DNA of 64,000 nt, taken from Vanilla planifolia (lineage: Eukaryota > Streptophyta > Magnoliopsida > Asparagales > Orchidaceae). The notes beneath the pieces were generated by a model. It was not told the DNA's origin and did not search any database. It was given only the letters and a program-made list of their open reading frames with translations. The translations under genes were made by a program, and so were the position numbers. The stretch's first letter is position 1. Each line of letters starts with the position of its first letter. Below, piece by piece: positions 37,950-52,000 of this stretch. The stretch lies in the NCBI GenBank assembly GCA_023846275.1, contig CM043872.1, forward strand, positions 30,060,670 to 30,124,669, in the 5' to 3' direction.

Positions 37950-39846
37950 TAGATATTGTTTGCAACTATTTATCATCCCACAAAGTTTTATAAATATATG
38001 ATAGATGAAACACAAAATAAGGATTGTGTGATTTACATCTAATATGATATTAATATACATAAAATGCATCTAAAATGAAATATATACCCTTGTGCTAAAC
38101 TCTTGATATATTTGGAATGTTAACACCAAAAAATGGTTTGAACCAACCATTATTGACTTAACAAACTAAATAATACAAAATACAAACATGCAAAACATTC
38201 AAAATAATTTAGTAGTGTCACATGCTAAGTCATAATATAACAATCAATTACACATGCAATGCTATCATATATATATACAAGCTTAACCAGTACATAATAT
38301 TAGCATGCACTCACAATGTCGAACCCTTGGGATGTTTATCGAGCCCATTTGGCCAATCACACAATCCTAAAAGATACTCACAGTGCCATACCTTTATGAT
38401 ACTCATTAAGCTCTCTTAGTCAATCATGTAATCCTAAAAGAAACTCACAATATCTTATTTAGGATGTTCAGTGAACTCCACTTGCCAATCGCATAATCCT
38501 AAGAGGCTCTCACAACTTTGTACCTTGGGAATTTTACGCACGAATCTTAATAATATGTCGACATGCCCTCACGATGCTAAGCTATAAAATATCAATACAT
38601 TATGCACATGCACATATAACATGTCAAATGCCTACATCGTAGTTAAGGAAATCTTGAAATTTAGCTCCTAATTCTCTCTTTCTTGTCGTAAAAGTTATAC
38701 AAACAGCCCGTGTCACAGTTCTAAAGTTCAACAGGTTGAATGCGACTTAATAACTATTTCTTCAACTTTGCATTTCACACATGATCCCCTACTCCCTAGT
38801 TATCTCAGTTTTCCATTTTCTCTTTCTTTTCTCCTCTCTCTCCTAACTTCGACAACAATCTCGTGCTCTAAAATCTGAGACCGCTAGCCAAATACACTCC
38901 AATCAACCCAATGCTAAGGGTTAAGTTTTGATTAGGACTTGAAACCATGCAAATCTCATGGCCAGTGCAAAAATGGATATTTAGGGTTTGAGAACCTACA
39001 TATATCTCCTTGTTGGAAATGCAATCGATTCGATGCTTCCTTCTTCACGACGTTCAATGGCCGAATAGCGAAGGAAAAGACCTGGGTTAGGATTTTGTGG
39101 CCTACCATTGTGAGGGAGAAGAAGGATACACTCTACGCCAGTCAGTCTGATTGCAAAATCCTACAACTGAGGATTTGCCCATTTGACAAATTTTATCTGA
39201 CTATATTTTTTTTTAAAATATTTTATTTTTAGTATTTTTTTAACACGCATTTCAAGATTATTAGCATTTACACAAACATTTAAAATATCGATATTATTTT
39301 ATTATTATTGACATATCTCATCCTTCTAATTCTTTGCTTGTTCCATTACAGGAGTTATCTTTCATAAATTCATAATAATATCAAACAAACTTCATAAAAA
39401 AAATAAAGATCATTGAACTCATTTCGATGATCAATGAATTTTAGTTAATTATATTTTTTATTTTAGAATATTTTGTTTCGGTATTTCTAACACGTTTTCA
39501 AGATGACAAGTTTTTGCAAAAAATTTTAAAATATTGATACAATTTTATTATCACTAATATATCTTCTCGTTCTAGCATCCTTCTTATTCAATTATTATAA
39601 GTTCTCTTTCAATTCATCTAAGGTTGACATATTTCATTCAACTCTTCTTGAAGGGTTTGATCTTGATGATGTGGAAGTGTCTCCACTATCTCATTTTCAT
39701 TCGAGAAAACATATTATAAAGCAAGGTATAAATTCTCAACAATATTTAAGAGGATTAGAAAACCTAGTGAAGCAAAAAACTAAAATTGATAATTCTTTTG
39801 GTGTCATCAAGATGTACATTTTTATTGCATAATTAATTAGTTTACA
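37950..39846 (-). repeat. Dispersed repeat C, inverted copy C3
   Basis: Reverse complement similarity to C1 runs from about 39846 (minus-strand GTACATCTTGATGACA) through the GC-richer box at 39040-39190, about four minisatellite units at 38300-38540, and the TTTGTTAAGTCAATAATGG stretch near 38150. The order of landmarks equals that in C1. The plus-strand frame 38939-39232 (97 codons, starting MKPCKSHGQ) aligns loosely with the minus-strand frame of C1. Its left end leads into the gypsy integrase remnant on the same strand. Confidence 0.75.
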
Positions 39847-39849
39847 ATA

Positions 39850-41041
39850 TTTTTTAAGTAATTATTTTGTTCTTATGCTCCAAATATGTTTTTGTTTTAT
39901 CATTTTTAATTTATTTTTGTAGTTGTTGAAATCATTTTAATAAGATTTTGGGCTTATCTTACTATGAATAATTGATAAAAAAAATTATGACAAATAATAA
40001 CTCTTATTCATTAGGTTAAACTTTTGAATCTTTTTTAGTTTTCAAATCTTGGATTATTCTTAAGATCATGTTTAGTTATATTTGAAATTTGTTTACATAA
40101 ATTTTTGGCCCTTAGCCCCCAAGTGGGGCATTTGCTTGTGAATATTTAACTTGTTAAGAAGCATCCTCTTAGGATTTAGCCAAGTTGCTGGTTTTGAAAA
40201 CTTTCTCAAGTACCTCCCCTTTGTGTCTTTGCCCAAATTTTGTAGTTGTTTTGACTTTTTCAATGTGAGCTGGTTTGAAGTGCTTTAATCTAATTGAAGT
40301 AGGAGCCTACGATAGCAAGGACGGATATTGTGAAGGAGTTTCAGGCATCCAATGAGTTGCAGACTTTTTTTGCCTTAATCTATGTGAAATTCTTTTGTTT
40401 TATGATTTCTGCATCTCAAATCTGCCTTACATAACCTCAGTTATCTAGGAGTATTTCCATTTAAGAGGCTTAAGATGGGGACATTGGTCACCTTATCCTC
40501 ACTGCTATCACAGTAACTATTCATTAACTAAAAACTACATTGTGTGTTTCATTACATCTAGAAGTATGCCAATCAAGTAGAAATACTATAAAATCTGTTT
40601 TTTTTCATCCGTCTTCAACTTTTCCTCGGCCTTATTTTGGTGGTAGCTGATATCAGCAAAGAAGGATCAAGAGCAACAAGGACTTAGTTGAGTAAATAAA
40701 GCGAGCAATCAATTCTAGTCCTTTCATTTCTCTTCTATCTGTTCTTTATCCTATGCTTCCACAATTTGTGGCCTCCCATCTAAAGAGTTCTACAGGAGAG
40801 TCCAATAATGATTGTTGAATGAAGATTTTATAAACAAGTCAATTTTCAAAGTAGTTTAGTTCATGAATTATTTTTCATGCAAGTGATAGAAATTCAATTT
40901 TATTTATATCATTTGTACATTCCAAACCTAGTCATAAAGTTATTTACCAATGAAAAATGCTTTGTGGAAGTCCATAATTTAATCAATAACCTCTCATAAT
41001 TAGTTCCTTCGGTCGAAGTCTTTTGATTTGGTTTTATGTAG
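39850..41041 (+). promoter_or_regulatory. Upstream region of the THO7 gene
   Basis: No coding sequence. A leader acceptor (TTTTATGTAG ending at 41041) sits three bases before the THO7 ATG, so the 5' UTR is probably spliced. A CT-rich stretch at 40600-40640 could be part of the leader exon, but I could not confirm a donor. Confidence 0.45.
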
Positions 41042-41044
41042 ATT

Positions 41045-42359
41045 ATGTCAACAAAGGTCAGAAAAGTTGGCGGGCGTGAAGAAATGACAGTGAACTACGC
41101 CTTTGGTCCCGTGGATGATGACGCAATTATTAAGCACAGACTTCTAACACGTACGACAACCACAAGGGGTGAACCGCCCCTAAAGAAGCTCCAGAAGAAA
41201 TTCGTCACCTTTGCTCTTGAAGTCGAGAAGGATGCAGAAAATTATAGTGAGTGCGAGAAATTGCAGAAGAGCTTCCTACAAGAGTTGGCTACCTACGAGA
41301 TGCCACTCCTCAAGAGCAAGGCTGTGGTTGATTCTAACATCAGAGAGAAGGAGAGCTTCAATGAGCTGCAGGATGAAATCCATCGTCAGATCTTGCAGGC
41401 TCAGGCTGATATAGAGGATCTGAAGAAACAGCTTGAGGAGAGCAAGATCGAAAGGCAGCACAAAGAGGAATGTGAGGCTATCAGAAAATTGATTGCATTG
41501 CAGCCACCTAGGTCAGAAACCCAGAATACCATCTCAGACCTTGAGAAGGAGATTGCAGCATTGGAGACTGAGAATGCTGCGGGTGTGAGATTGCTTGATC
41601 TCAGAAAGAAGCAGTTCGCCCTTCTATTGCATGTGGTTAGTTTGACTGCACCGTTTCTCCTACCATTCTGGCTTACAGATTATTATCAATTATCCATTCT
41701 TTTGACAAGTGACATAATCTTAGGTTTCTTGTATAGCATCACTAGTGACTTAACATATACAAGGCATTCACAAAATCAACATAGTAGAGTAGATAGCATA
41801 TCTTGAAAGCCGAAGTACATGATGCAATCTAACAAGTGAAATCAGATTTATGTATCTTTTATCTCATCACAAGGAGCTAAATACTGTTAGGATACTGATA
41901 CAAGGCATGCATAAGATCAACAAAGTAGACATGGCTTATGTTGAAAGCCAAAGTACATGGTTGAAACCAACAAATGAAATCAACTAAGCTTTTGCTCTTA
42001 GCCCCAAAAAATTGAGAAATTTTTGTATATTTCATATCTTCTTTTATTTTTGAGAATGATTTTGTGACAATATTTTCGTTTATCAAGTCCCGAAATTGTT
42101 AATTTATCCTCAACATTTACTCATTGTACACGAGAAAATAATCTTCAAAAAGCTGAGATGGGTTCGGTTTCTACTTCAACATGAATGCTGCATTGTTCTG
42201 TGAATATTTTGTTGTTATGTGCAGGTCGATGAGCTGCAGAATACCATCGAGTATGAGCAAAAGAGCTTAATAGAAGAGATGAGAAATATGCTGGAAGAGC
42301 AAAAGAATAACATTGAAGAGGGAAGTGGTGGTGGGTCTGAGGCTATGTCTGTAGATTGA
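41045..42359 (+). CDS. THO7: THO complex subunit 7
   Basis: Coding exons are 41045-41635 and 42225-42359 with a 589-bp GT-AG intron in phase 0, giving 241 aa (Arabidopsis THO7A is of similar size). Residues about 15-55 carry the signature [20 protein letters not shown] and [13 protein letters not shown]. Residues 60-215 form a long coiled coil, with LREKESFNE-type, [20 protein letters not shown] and [17 protein letters not shown] segments. The tail is acidic with a Gly/Ser stretch and ends EAMSVD. THO7 is a coiled-coil subunit of the THO core of TREX, which couples transcription elongation to mRNA export and small-RNA precursor handling in the nucleus. The ATG is the first in the exon and matches the family start. 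It converges with the next gene, the stop codons lying about 660 bp apart. Confidence 0.96.
41756..41986. repeat. Diverged tandem duplication in the THO7 intron, period about 141 bp
   Basis: ATACAAGGCATTCACAAAAT (41757) recurs as ATACAAGGCATGCATAAGAT (41898). Each is followed by a TTGAAAGCC(G/A)AAGTACATG block and an AA(C/T)-AA-TGAAATCA block. Confidence 0.75.
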
Positions 42360-43016
42360 CGAGAGGACCTGTTCAGATGTTGTGCTCGGGACAATGTTGT
42401 CTCATGTGAAGAATTCATATATTGGTGAAGATAATTTTGTTCTTGGTGAGTGTAAATGAGGCTAAAATGATAATATTGATGCTACATATCTGTTTTGTCA
42501 TGCAAATTCAAGAAAGTAGGTTAAGGGTTATGGCTTTTATAGTCTTGCTAAATCCATCATAATATAACATTTGTTATATTATAGTGATCACAATCATAAT
42601 TGCCTATGTGATCTTTGAACCCTTAAAATATAGATTCTGATAGAGTGACATTTTAACCATGAAATATGCAGATGCTGATACAAATCTAGGGTATGCTGTA
42701 TAATGCAAAAATTATGATGCACTAAGTCAATTAAGAAATAAGCTTTAAGAATAAATGTTTAAAGATTAAATTCTCATAATTTTCCAAGAAAATGTTAACA
42801 TAAAAAATAGATGACATTTTTTGGAACATAAAATTGACGTTTTTTCTTTTTGAAGTAATTAAAGATCAAGAAATTAGCCAAAACAAACATCTACCTTTAT
42901 AATAAATGAGCAACTGGGAATCTGAGTATCCACAATGTCTCAAAGACAACACTAGATTTAACAACAGGAACACACAAGGAACCAAATCATTAAATTACAA
43001 CCTAATTCAGCCAAAC
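42360..43016. other. Convergent intergenic region between THO7 and the histone-fold gene
   Basis: It holds both 3' UTRs. No further gene or hairpin terminator-like structure was identified. Confidence 0.6.
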
Positions 43017-46000
43017 TTACTTCTGTGTTGAGGTAAGTTTGCTTTGATCCGCTTCATGCTTTAGTGTTGAATCCTCGCCCATCAGTTCATGAAAGGCCTC
43101 CACCTTCACAGGTGTTCGCAAGTTGAACACATTTCTACACCACCAAAAAAAATGGATTCAGTGAAAGATTAAGAAAAAAAAAAAATTCTTGAGCTGTTAA
43201 ATCGCCAATAAGACTCACTGGGCCAGCTGAGCTTGCATTGGAATCTGAAGGGATTGTTGTAACTGCTTGAAATGCTGGCTAGACTGAGTGTGATTCGCCA
43301 TTGCCATCTGCTGTTGTCTCAGTTGCATCTGTTGCTTACTGAGGGCATTAAATGTGTTTGCATCTATGGGACCTTCCATCATGTTCTCAATTTTTACATC
43401 GGCCATAGGCTGGTCTTTGTCCATGATCATCATCGAACCTCGAGGAGTTGATACTTGTCGACGCCTCATCTTCTCCAATTGTTGCTGTGATTGAAATGCC
43501 GGCATATTCTGGGGATGAAGCATATTCAGTTGGGGATGCATTTGCCTCTGGAGCTGGACCTTTCAATGCAAAATCAGGTACATCAACAGAGGACCAGATG
43601 TTAATTATTATATAAAGAGTGAAACATGCCATGAGCAAAATGCTCAACATTGTGGACATCTCCAAGACTTGTTAGGCTAGGACCCTCTTTGATAGCATCT
43701 TTTTTAATTCTTTCCATAAAAACCCAACTTTTTATACTAAAAAATAAAAAGTAATTCAAATCTCCTTTCTATGCTCACCAGTAATTATCAACCCTCTGAT
43801 TTAAGTCGAGTCCATCTGAAATTGAACAATGTAACAATGTTTATTTAACCCACTAAACATTATGATTTAAGTCAAGTCCCTATGAAATTGAACAACGTAG
43901 CAATGTTTGTTAACTCACTAATCATTATCACTTGGGATCTTTTTGCAAGCAAAAAATTATGTATCTGGTATTAAACATAGGGTACATGATAAACACTTAA
44001 CAACTATGCCTAAAAATAAAAAGCATTGCAAATAGCCTTTTTCCTGTGGACAACACAATTTCATATGCCTACTTGGGCATCAACAGAATCTAGGTAGCAC
44101 TCAAATCAGTAATGAAAACTTTAGAAAAGTTTGTGCTTTATGTGTACTTTAATCTGAATAATCCTTTGTTTCTACAATGCAATATTCTCTATTGACATGA
44201 ACTTATTTTCTCCAAAGCGTGGAAAGTGGAAATTGGCATGCTAAACTGTCAAAAGCAAAATACATAATGAAAAATTGCCATCAGACATAATAGTATTGAA
44301 GGTGAAAGATTGTACTTGCTGAGCCTGTATGAGAGGATTCTGTTGTAATGGCTGATGTTGAGTCACAGTATGCTGTATCTGTTGAGTAAAGCCACCCTTT
44401 TTGCTGTTCTTAGTTATTTCAGTCAGGGCCACGACATTTCTGAAGATGAAAGAGAAGGCCTTAATTCAATAAACTTGGAGCATGTTTCCACAAGATGGAA
44501 TAGTTCCAACTAGTCAAAAAGACGGGGGATGAAAAGCAAAAGAGTAAACAAGTGCTTAAGAAGCTTTACATAAATCTCAGTGGTAAGATAATAAAAAAAA
44601 ATCCTTTCACTTGTCAAACTGAAACAAACTTAGGAAGAAGCTCAAAATATCGCAATCTAAGCAATATGTTACAGAAAAAGTGTAAATCACTGGAAGAACA
44701 TTCCCATAATTCACTCAAAGTAGCAAACGCATTAATCTTTGGTGATAACTTAGTGGCAGTTGTACAACTTGTTGGAAAGTTAAAATCAAATGACATATAT
44801 GCAAGAATCCCTTCTATTGCAGTCATTTATCCCAAAAAGGAATACAGCTCTCTCTCTCTCTCTCACTCTCTCCTCTCTCTACCTAAAATGTTATTAAACC
44901 AAAGAGCCTGATTCAAACTTTCCCTTCTCCATCACTGAATACACAGAATTAAGTTCTACTGTATGCAAAAATCACAGATGCAAGACAATCTAGAATGAGC
45001 TAAACTTCAGAGAGGGATCCTTAGTGTGTATGCAACACCATTGTTTGTGCTGTAATGTCAAAACGGTAACAGCAAGATGATCTAGATTACGGAATGCCAA
45101 CTAAATTAGAAGCTTCAAGGGATTTATGGTCAGTAAGTTATCCCATTGATGTGGCACATTTTACAAGCTGAACTCTCAAGCAAATCTCGTTCTTCTTGGA
45201 AAGTTATATATTAACAACAATAAAAAATAATTAGCCGTAATCCCATTATATAGGGTTGAATACATGAATCTGTTGATGCTAGTGTGCCCTATACATTTGC
45301 AACTCTTTCTTAGCATCTAGACATGTAATTTCCAAAATTCTCTTGGTACGTCCTTTTGGGTCTATCACTTTCTTTATTCATAAAGAATATATTTGAACAC
45401 TCCCATCTCCAAATAAGGGTAACAAATGACAATTGTTTCACATACCCAAACAGTCTAAGTCAACTCTTCCTAAACTTACCCTCAATTGATGTTATACTAA
45501 CTTCATTAAAGATAGTTATCCAACCATCTCAATATTCTTCTCTTTGTAACATTTATTTTGTTTGCATGATTAAACTTTAATGATCAGTAAACTTTACCAT
45601 ATAATACTATCAGTCTTGCTGCAAACATTATTATTTTTAACTTCAATCTTAAGTGAGATACCTCAATCACAAAACACATCAGATGTAATACTCCACTTTA
45701 TGCAATCTACTTAAATCTTATCATTAAAATTCCCATAAATTTCACCATCAATTTGGCATATATGCTTATTATAACCAAATTTTTTGTTCTTTGATAATTC
45801 AATATCAACAATTATAATATCTGATGTCATTATTCTCCTAATCTAACAAAACTTTTATTTCATATAATTAGTTTACATATTCTATATTCTCCTTGGGTCC
45901 ACCAAAGGAGAGCTTACACCAATGAAGGTTGACATGGGCCAGATAGACAATTTAGCACAAAAGAAAAAAACCCATTGGGAAGTAAACCCTCTCTTCTCAC

Positions 46001-49000
46001 AAGACACATGATGAAATGGATAGATAAGAAATACTACAACACAAAAAGACATGTAAAAAATTATAAAAAAAAAAAACTCTTTAACTTAAAAGAGAAGAAT
46101 TGTCCCAATGTACAAGAGATGACTTCTCTACTTCCAAAGGCTCAAACAACCTCTCTCCTTAATGATAAAAACCCTTACCCATTTAAGCTATCAAGCAAAA
46201 TCTTAACCTAAAACTTTACCACAAAGGCCTCCAAGATCTCTCTCTCTCTCTTTCTCACTTTCTCTCTAAGATGATCACTCTAAATGATGTATGATTCTAT
46301 CTAAAATCCCCATCCACTGCTATCGATTTCTCATGGACACCTAAAACTATTTCTAATCACAAAGGACCTTTTACATTTTTTGAAGAGATATAAAAAATTC
46401 CTAAATTTTAGTGACCATGATAAATGCTATCAAATTTTCCATGAACAAAAATAAATTTAATACCCAATACTTTATTGGATTAGATCATCAATAACATCAG
46501 CACATTTGAAATCCAAATGTGCACTTCTGGATAAATCTCATCCCTCTTCTTTTTTATTTACCTTTTTTAGATCAAACCATTCCACTTCAAACGTATTTTT
46601 TTATAAGTTTTAGCCACATCCAAGTGCATCACTAAACATGTCATGTGGCCAACCACCTATTGACAACCTCAACAGGAAATCAACCTACATGAGCATCATA
46701 GAAGACCTAGTCAAGGTCATGTTAACCCAACATAATGAGCACCATGCAATGTGTCACATGGTGAATTTTTAAACGGCAAGCCGGCATGCTAGAAAGCCTC
46801 AACTTGCATAGGCTTAAATTTGTAGAATTGCTTAGCCAAGGCCTTTTCTCTACTTTTTGTAGTGAATGGCAACACAAAAATGTATATCAATATTTAATTT
46901 CAAAATATAATACATACTAATTCACTCTCATATTGTTTCAACATATAGCCAATTAGCACTTTCTAATAATCATCAAAATTTTGAATATCTCATGTTCTCT
47001 TATAAATAAATGATAAAATCTTTTTCTCCACTCATTTAATATTTTTTTACTTTAAAAGTAATATCATACAACTACAGAAATAAGAGAGATATAATTTGCT
47101 AACATACAATTTCATAAATCTATCACCAAATCCTGGTGTTTTTCCTATTTCTTCTATTTTAAAGCTTCTCTCACTCATATTTTATGAAAGCATTGATAAT
47201 AAAAAATAAAAAAAATTGCATATAAGCTTTTGAGTTTTGACCTAATCCTTGAATAAACCATTTGGTTTAAAAATGACCAAAAAGTCCATAAGTTTCATAA
47301 TGACTAGATCTTTGACTCTTTTTTCCATATTCAAAAATAATAATTAATTCCTTATAATTTGTAAAATTGCATAATCCTCTATAACAATGGATAATTTAGT
47401 GAAAAATGGAGTTAGAAACCTATTTGTTACTGATGCCAAACTATAGACCAATCTGCCTATGTCTAAACACCGATAGTCCTTTTAGAACTAGGTAAGGCCT
47501 TAGTTACTTTAACTAAAGAAACTATTATATTTTCCTTTAAACAACAAAGCTCCTTTAAATAAATTATTTGGTCACAATCTTCATTGAAAAACATATGAAA
47601 ATAATCCATTCACCTAGATTTAACATACTTATCATTAATAATACTTTCTAATCATTATCGGTAATATGTGCTTCATTTAAAATTTTAATTTTATTTTCTT
47701 CATTTTGACGAAGTTTTAAAAGTGTCTTTCTTCATTTTAAGTATCGAAATATTTATATATAAATCCTTTAAAGCTGCTTTCTTAGTATCACTTATTGTTT
47801 TTGTAACCTCTAATCATACTAGTTTATATTTCTTTTAATTTTCTAGGCACTTACAATTAATTAATCTTCATAACAAAACTTATGCTCCTTAAGCTCATCT
47901 TATGCTTCTTATTTCAACTACTAAACTTCTAATTTGGAACATGATTAAAATTTTCACACATCCTTACCTAACTAACAAATACGACTAACAACATTACCAT
48001 AGATGTAATTTGCTCCCTCTTTTATATTTCAAGTAAATAATAGAATGACTATTCATAAATAAACTCTTGTTTTCACCCTCAACAATCCACACGTAATCAT
48101 AAGAAATTAGTTTGACCAATTCTTTCTCATACAATTTTAAGGTGGATATCGAAAATCATTAGTTGATGTTAAGTGATCAAATATTCTCTTAGAAAGGCAT
48201 TACAATCTAAATGATTTTTTCTTTATTAAAATTATTCAATTTGTATTATAAAAACTCCAATGTTAAAAGTAACAATTAGCTTTTCATATCAATTTTTAAA
48301 GGAGGTATTAGGTATTAGTGATAATAAGATACAAATAGAAAGAAAAATTTAAAATAGTATTGTCTTTTCCAAATAGACCCCAAATCTATAACCTCAGTGG
48401 TAATCTTTAAATACTGTTTTTCCATTCTTATGCTCCATTTTAAGTCTTCTATAAAACTCTTTTCATGTAAATAGATCCCTTGCATTAGCTCCTTCAAATC
48501 TAACAATTTTTTTTACCACTAGCATTCAACATTATTTGAGGTGAATAGACACTAATAACATTAATAGTTTGCCTTACTATAATAATATTTGAAGTCATGA
48601 TTTTTCCAATCCTCTTAACATTCACAACGATATATTTTTTTTCATCAAAATTGAATCAACTCTATTTATTTTTCAAATCTTACTTGAATACTTTATTTGA
48701 ATTACCTATATTTTAAGATTACATCCTAATTCTCATGTCTTGGTTAACTTCTTTAGTCACATTTGTCAAAGATGATGTGAAAAACTGTGCTCATTTAAGA
48801 CCATACCATTACACCAAAGTCAAGACCCTCCCAATTGCTGCATCGTATTCAGAGGATGCCATAGCATTAACACAGTTTGTGAAGGATTCGTATCACATTA
48901 TTTCAACAATTTTTATGTTAGTTGTCAACAATTCACCCACCATATTTATAATAGAACTATGAAAATTTTCATAATCTAATTTCTCCTTTAAGAATCAAAC

Positions 49001-52000
49001 TTAACTGCTTAAAAAAAGAGCTGAACACTAACTTCAAGATATTTTTTTCAATAACTGCTATGAGAAATTCAGATCAAATAAAAGCTAAGATGGTCATTCA
49101 CATTCACTTATAGACTATCAGATTGAAACCAAACAATACGAAAGAAACTGTAATTTCTTATGAAGAAGACATCATTAATTCAAAGTGGAATTGCTGCAAC
49201 TCACCCTTGGCATGAAATTTGCAGAAACATTTTGAGAAGTTCAATTGACGAATATTGTTTCTTGTAGCTATCAGTCAGAAGCTTCAAAATGCCTCCTAAT
49301 TTACACAAATGGCTACAGAAAAATTCAGAGAACACTTTCACTGCAGCTTCTGTTCCACCATCAAAGCCTACACTTGAAAGCAACAGAGATGTTGCTTTTT
49401 GAGACATTACGGATGCTTGCTCCCTACTTAGAGACCTGTTATCCCCTCCGGAACCATTTTTTCCCCTATATTTATTCCCCATCTTTACATACTCTGGTCT
49501 TATACCAAACCTTTCCATCATTTCTGGGCTTGGGCTTATTAAAGCAGGCAAATTATCAAGAACACCATAAACTTCTGCAGCTTTTATCTTCTCTCCAATC
49601 ACCAATGGTAGTGCACTCTCAGGAACACAGTTAGCTGGAAACATGAATTCAGGAAAGAAGGAAATATCTTCTTCGGTTGAGTTATTTCCCTCTGAAAGGC
49701 CATTTGAATGCATGGAAGATCCACAGCCTAACATGGATGAAGGATGGTCCTCCTTCAATGCTTGCTTCTTTCTCTTGTTTAATCTGCAAAGCTTCGAATA
49801 CATAGACATACCCTCAGATGTCCTCCTGTGCGATTCTTTGTCACCATATGGGGACTTATGATGCCTCAATGTGTTCCTTTCAACATATTGCTTGTAACAT
49901 TTGCTTGGCAGATCTTCATACTTTGAGGTATTTACGTGTTCAGGATCGTTGTTTCTTGATCCAACACTAGGTACTCGCTCAAAAGAATGTTGACTTGTTC
50001 TGTGAGGACTGTACGCAAGCCTTGAAGGAGTCTATCGCCAAAAAAGATCAGCTTGATCAGATCTCTCAAGTAACTTGATGAAGTCCGTGAGTTTTCATTC
50101 AAAAGAAGTAAAATAATTTTCTCATATCAGGGTGGCGAGAAAGTCATACAGAGATTAAGCAAATATAGTAGTAGATTACATTCCTAAGTGAGAACAAAAA
50201 TAGAAAAAAACTTAAGGTGCACAATATACACCATCAATGTTTAACATAATAACAGACAACAGCACTTCATAAAAAAAACCACAAAAAACTTCAATTGCAA
50301 GTAAAATAGGGTTTTCCTGAGCATGTTAGAAATTGTTTTTACCAAGCATCTATAGAATTGGAATCTAAGAAACAGTACTAATAAAGACCATTAACATTAA
50401 TCATGGAAAAATAAACCCCATAGAAATGGAATCTCAGAACCAGTATTAATAAAGACCGCTAACATTAATCATGAAAAATAAACCACAAACATATACCATT
50501 AATTTAATGCAGAAAAACTAAAAGTTTTGACAACAGTATTTGCTTATATAACTGAATAGAAGATTAAGTTTTCATGTTATAAGAAATTTATAATAAAATT
50601 AAGTCCTTTTTAGGAAATGGGATAGTGAAACCAAGAACAGGATACGGACACAGGTCTGCAATACTTGGATCCATGATGAGTTAATTCAGGATTCAGTTTT
50701 CACATCGATTCTTGGATTCAACTAGAACCAGGTGGAACAGGCCCATGTTTCACCCTTGCGCTGGTTTATAGAGGCATAGCTTGGGCAGTCATTGTTGTAT
50801 TTTGTATTTTAGTTGCATCTTTCTTCAGTTAAAGCTGGACTTAAACACAGCTCTTATTATGTTTGCTTTGGAAGGAGATTGTCGTCACACACCACACTCC
50901 TGCTCTCTAAAGGTGGTCCATATTAGTATCGATCAAACTGAGCCAATAGAGCAAATTTAAAGGCGATAAGACAAGTCAATGTCCCGCATTGAATTGCGGC
51001 AAAAAATACCGAATTTTCAAGTTTTGCACTATCATGTTTTCCCATTTATAGAATAACCATCCAATCTTAATGATGTTATGTAGATCAAAAATAACTGATC
51101 AATTAAATGATTGTCCAATCATGATTGGATAGAGACTAAAGTTCATATATTTTGAAGCCGTTGGCTTCATCAAGATGTGAATTATAATAGGTCATCACAT
51201 CGATACCTATGATTATAAAATGAATTAATATTGTCTGAGAGGGATGCTCTTCAAAAAGGTTGCATCTCAAGACATGGTGTTCGAAAAGCAATGGACAACT
51301 TGCCTTATGAATGCATTAGTTCATTTGTTTTTCTCATTTATTTTATTTTATTTTTTTGTGCCAGATTTATTACAAATTTTGTTCAGCTTCATGATAAATG
51401 ACTAGAAATGGTTTAGAAGATTATTATTCATCACAATTTAGAACAAACATTTTTGGGTAAATTTTCTATATCCCTACCCTAAATGCACAATAAAAATAGA
51501 AATCATATATCATCAATGAGACATTATGACTCTTAGCAAAACTTTTCTAACATTCTGATTCCTTATTCCATCCCTACAATGCACATAAAACAAAAGAAAT
51601 CCCAGATAACACAAAAACGTGATATGACATCAAGAGGACTTGTGTAAGTCCTGTAGAAGAAACACAATTACCAACAGAAAAGCATACCAAATAGAATATA
51701 AGTATTTAATGTGATTCAACCAAAATACGCTGGTCTATCTTTAACCTAACAATAGAGATCATATAAGTTTTCATCAAAACAATAAGATCCAAGCTTGACT
51801 CTCTCTTTTCTCCCATCTCTTTTTGGTTTTCTCACAAGAAATAATATATATAAGAATCTCAAAAAATCCTGTCAATACAATTTCAGTAACTCAAATCATA
51901 ACCCAAATGTCATTTTCAATCCAAAATAATTATGCGAACTGTGTAATAAAAAACATGACACCAACACTTCACATGCAACAACGTAAGTTAAAAGAAGAAA

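Noticed and set aside
44840-46270. CT-rich runs in intron 3 as 5'-UTR of a nested gene
   Set aside because: They are simple CT microsatellites in AT-rich DNA with no following coding frame.
49245-49861. Plus-strand open frames opposite exon 3 of the histone-fold gene
   Set aside because: They are shadows of the conserved minus-strand exon, which has a recognisable domain and matching splice sites.
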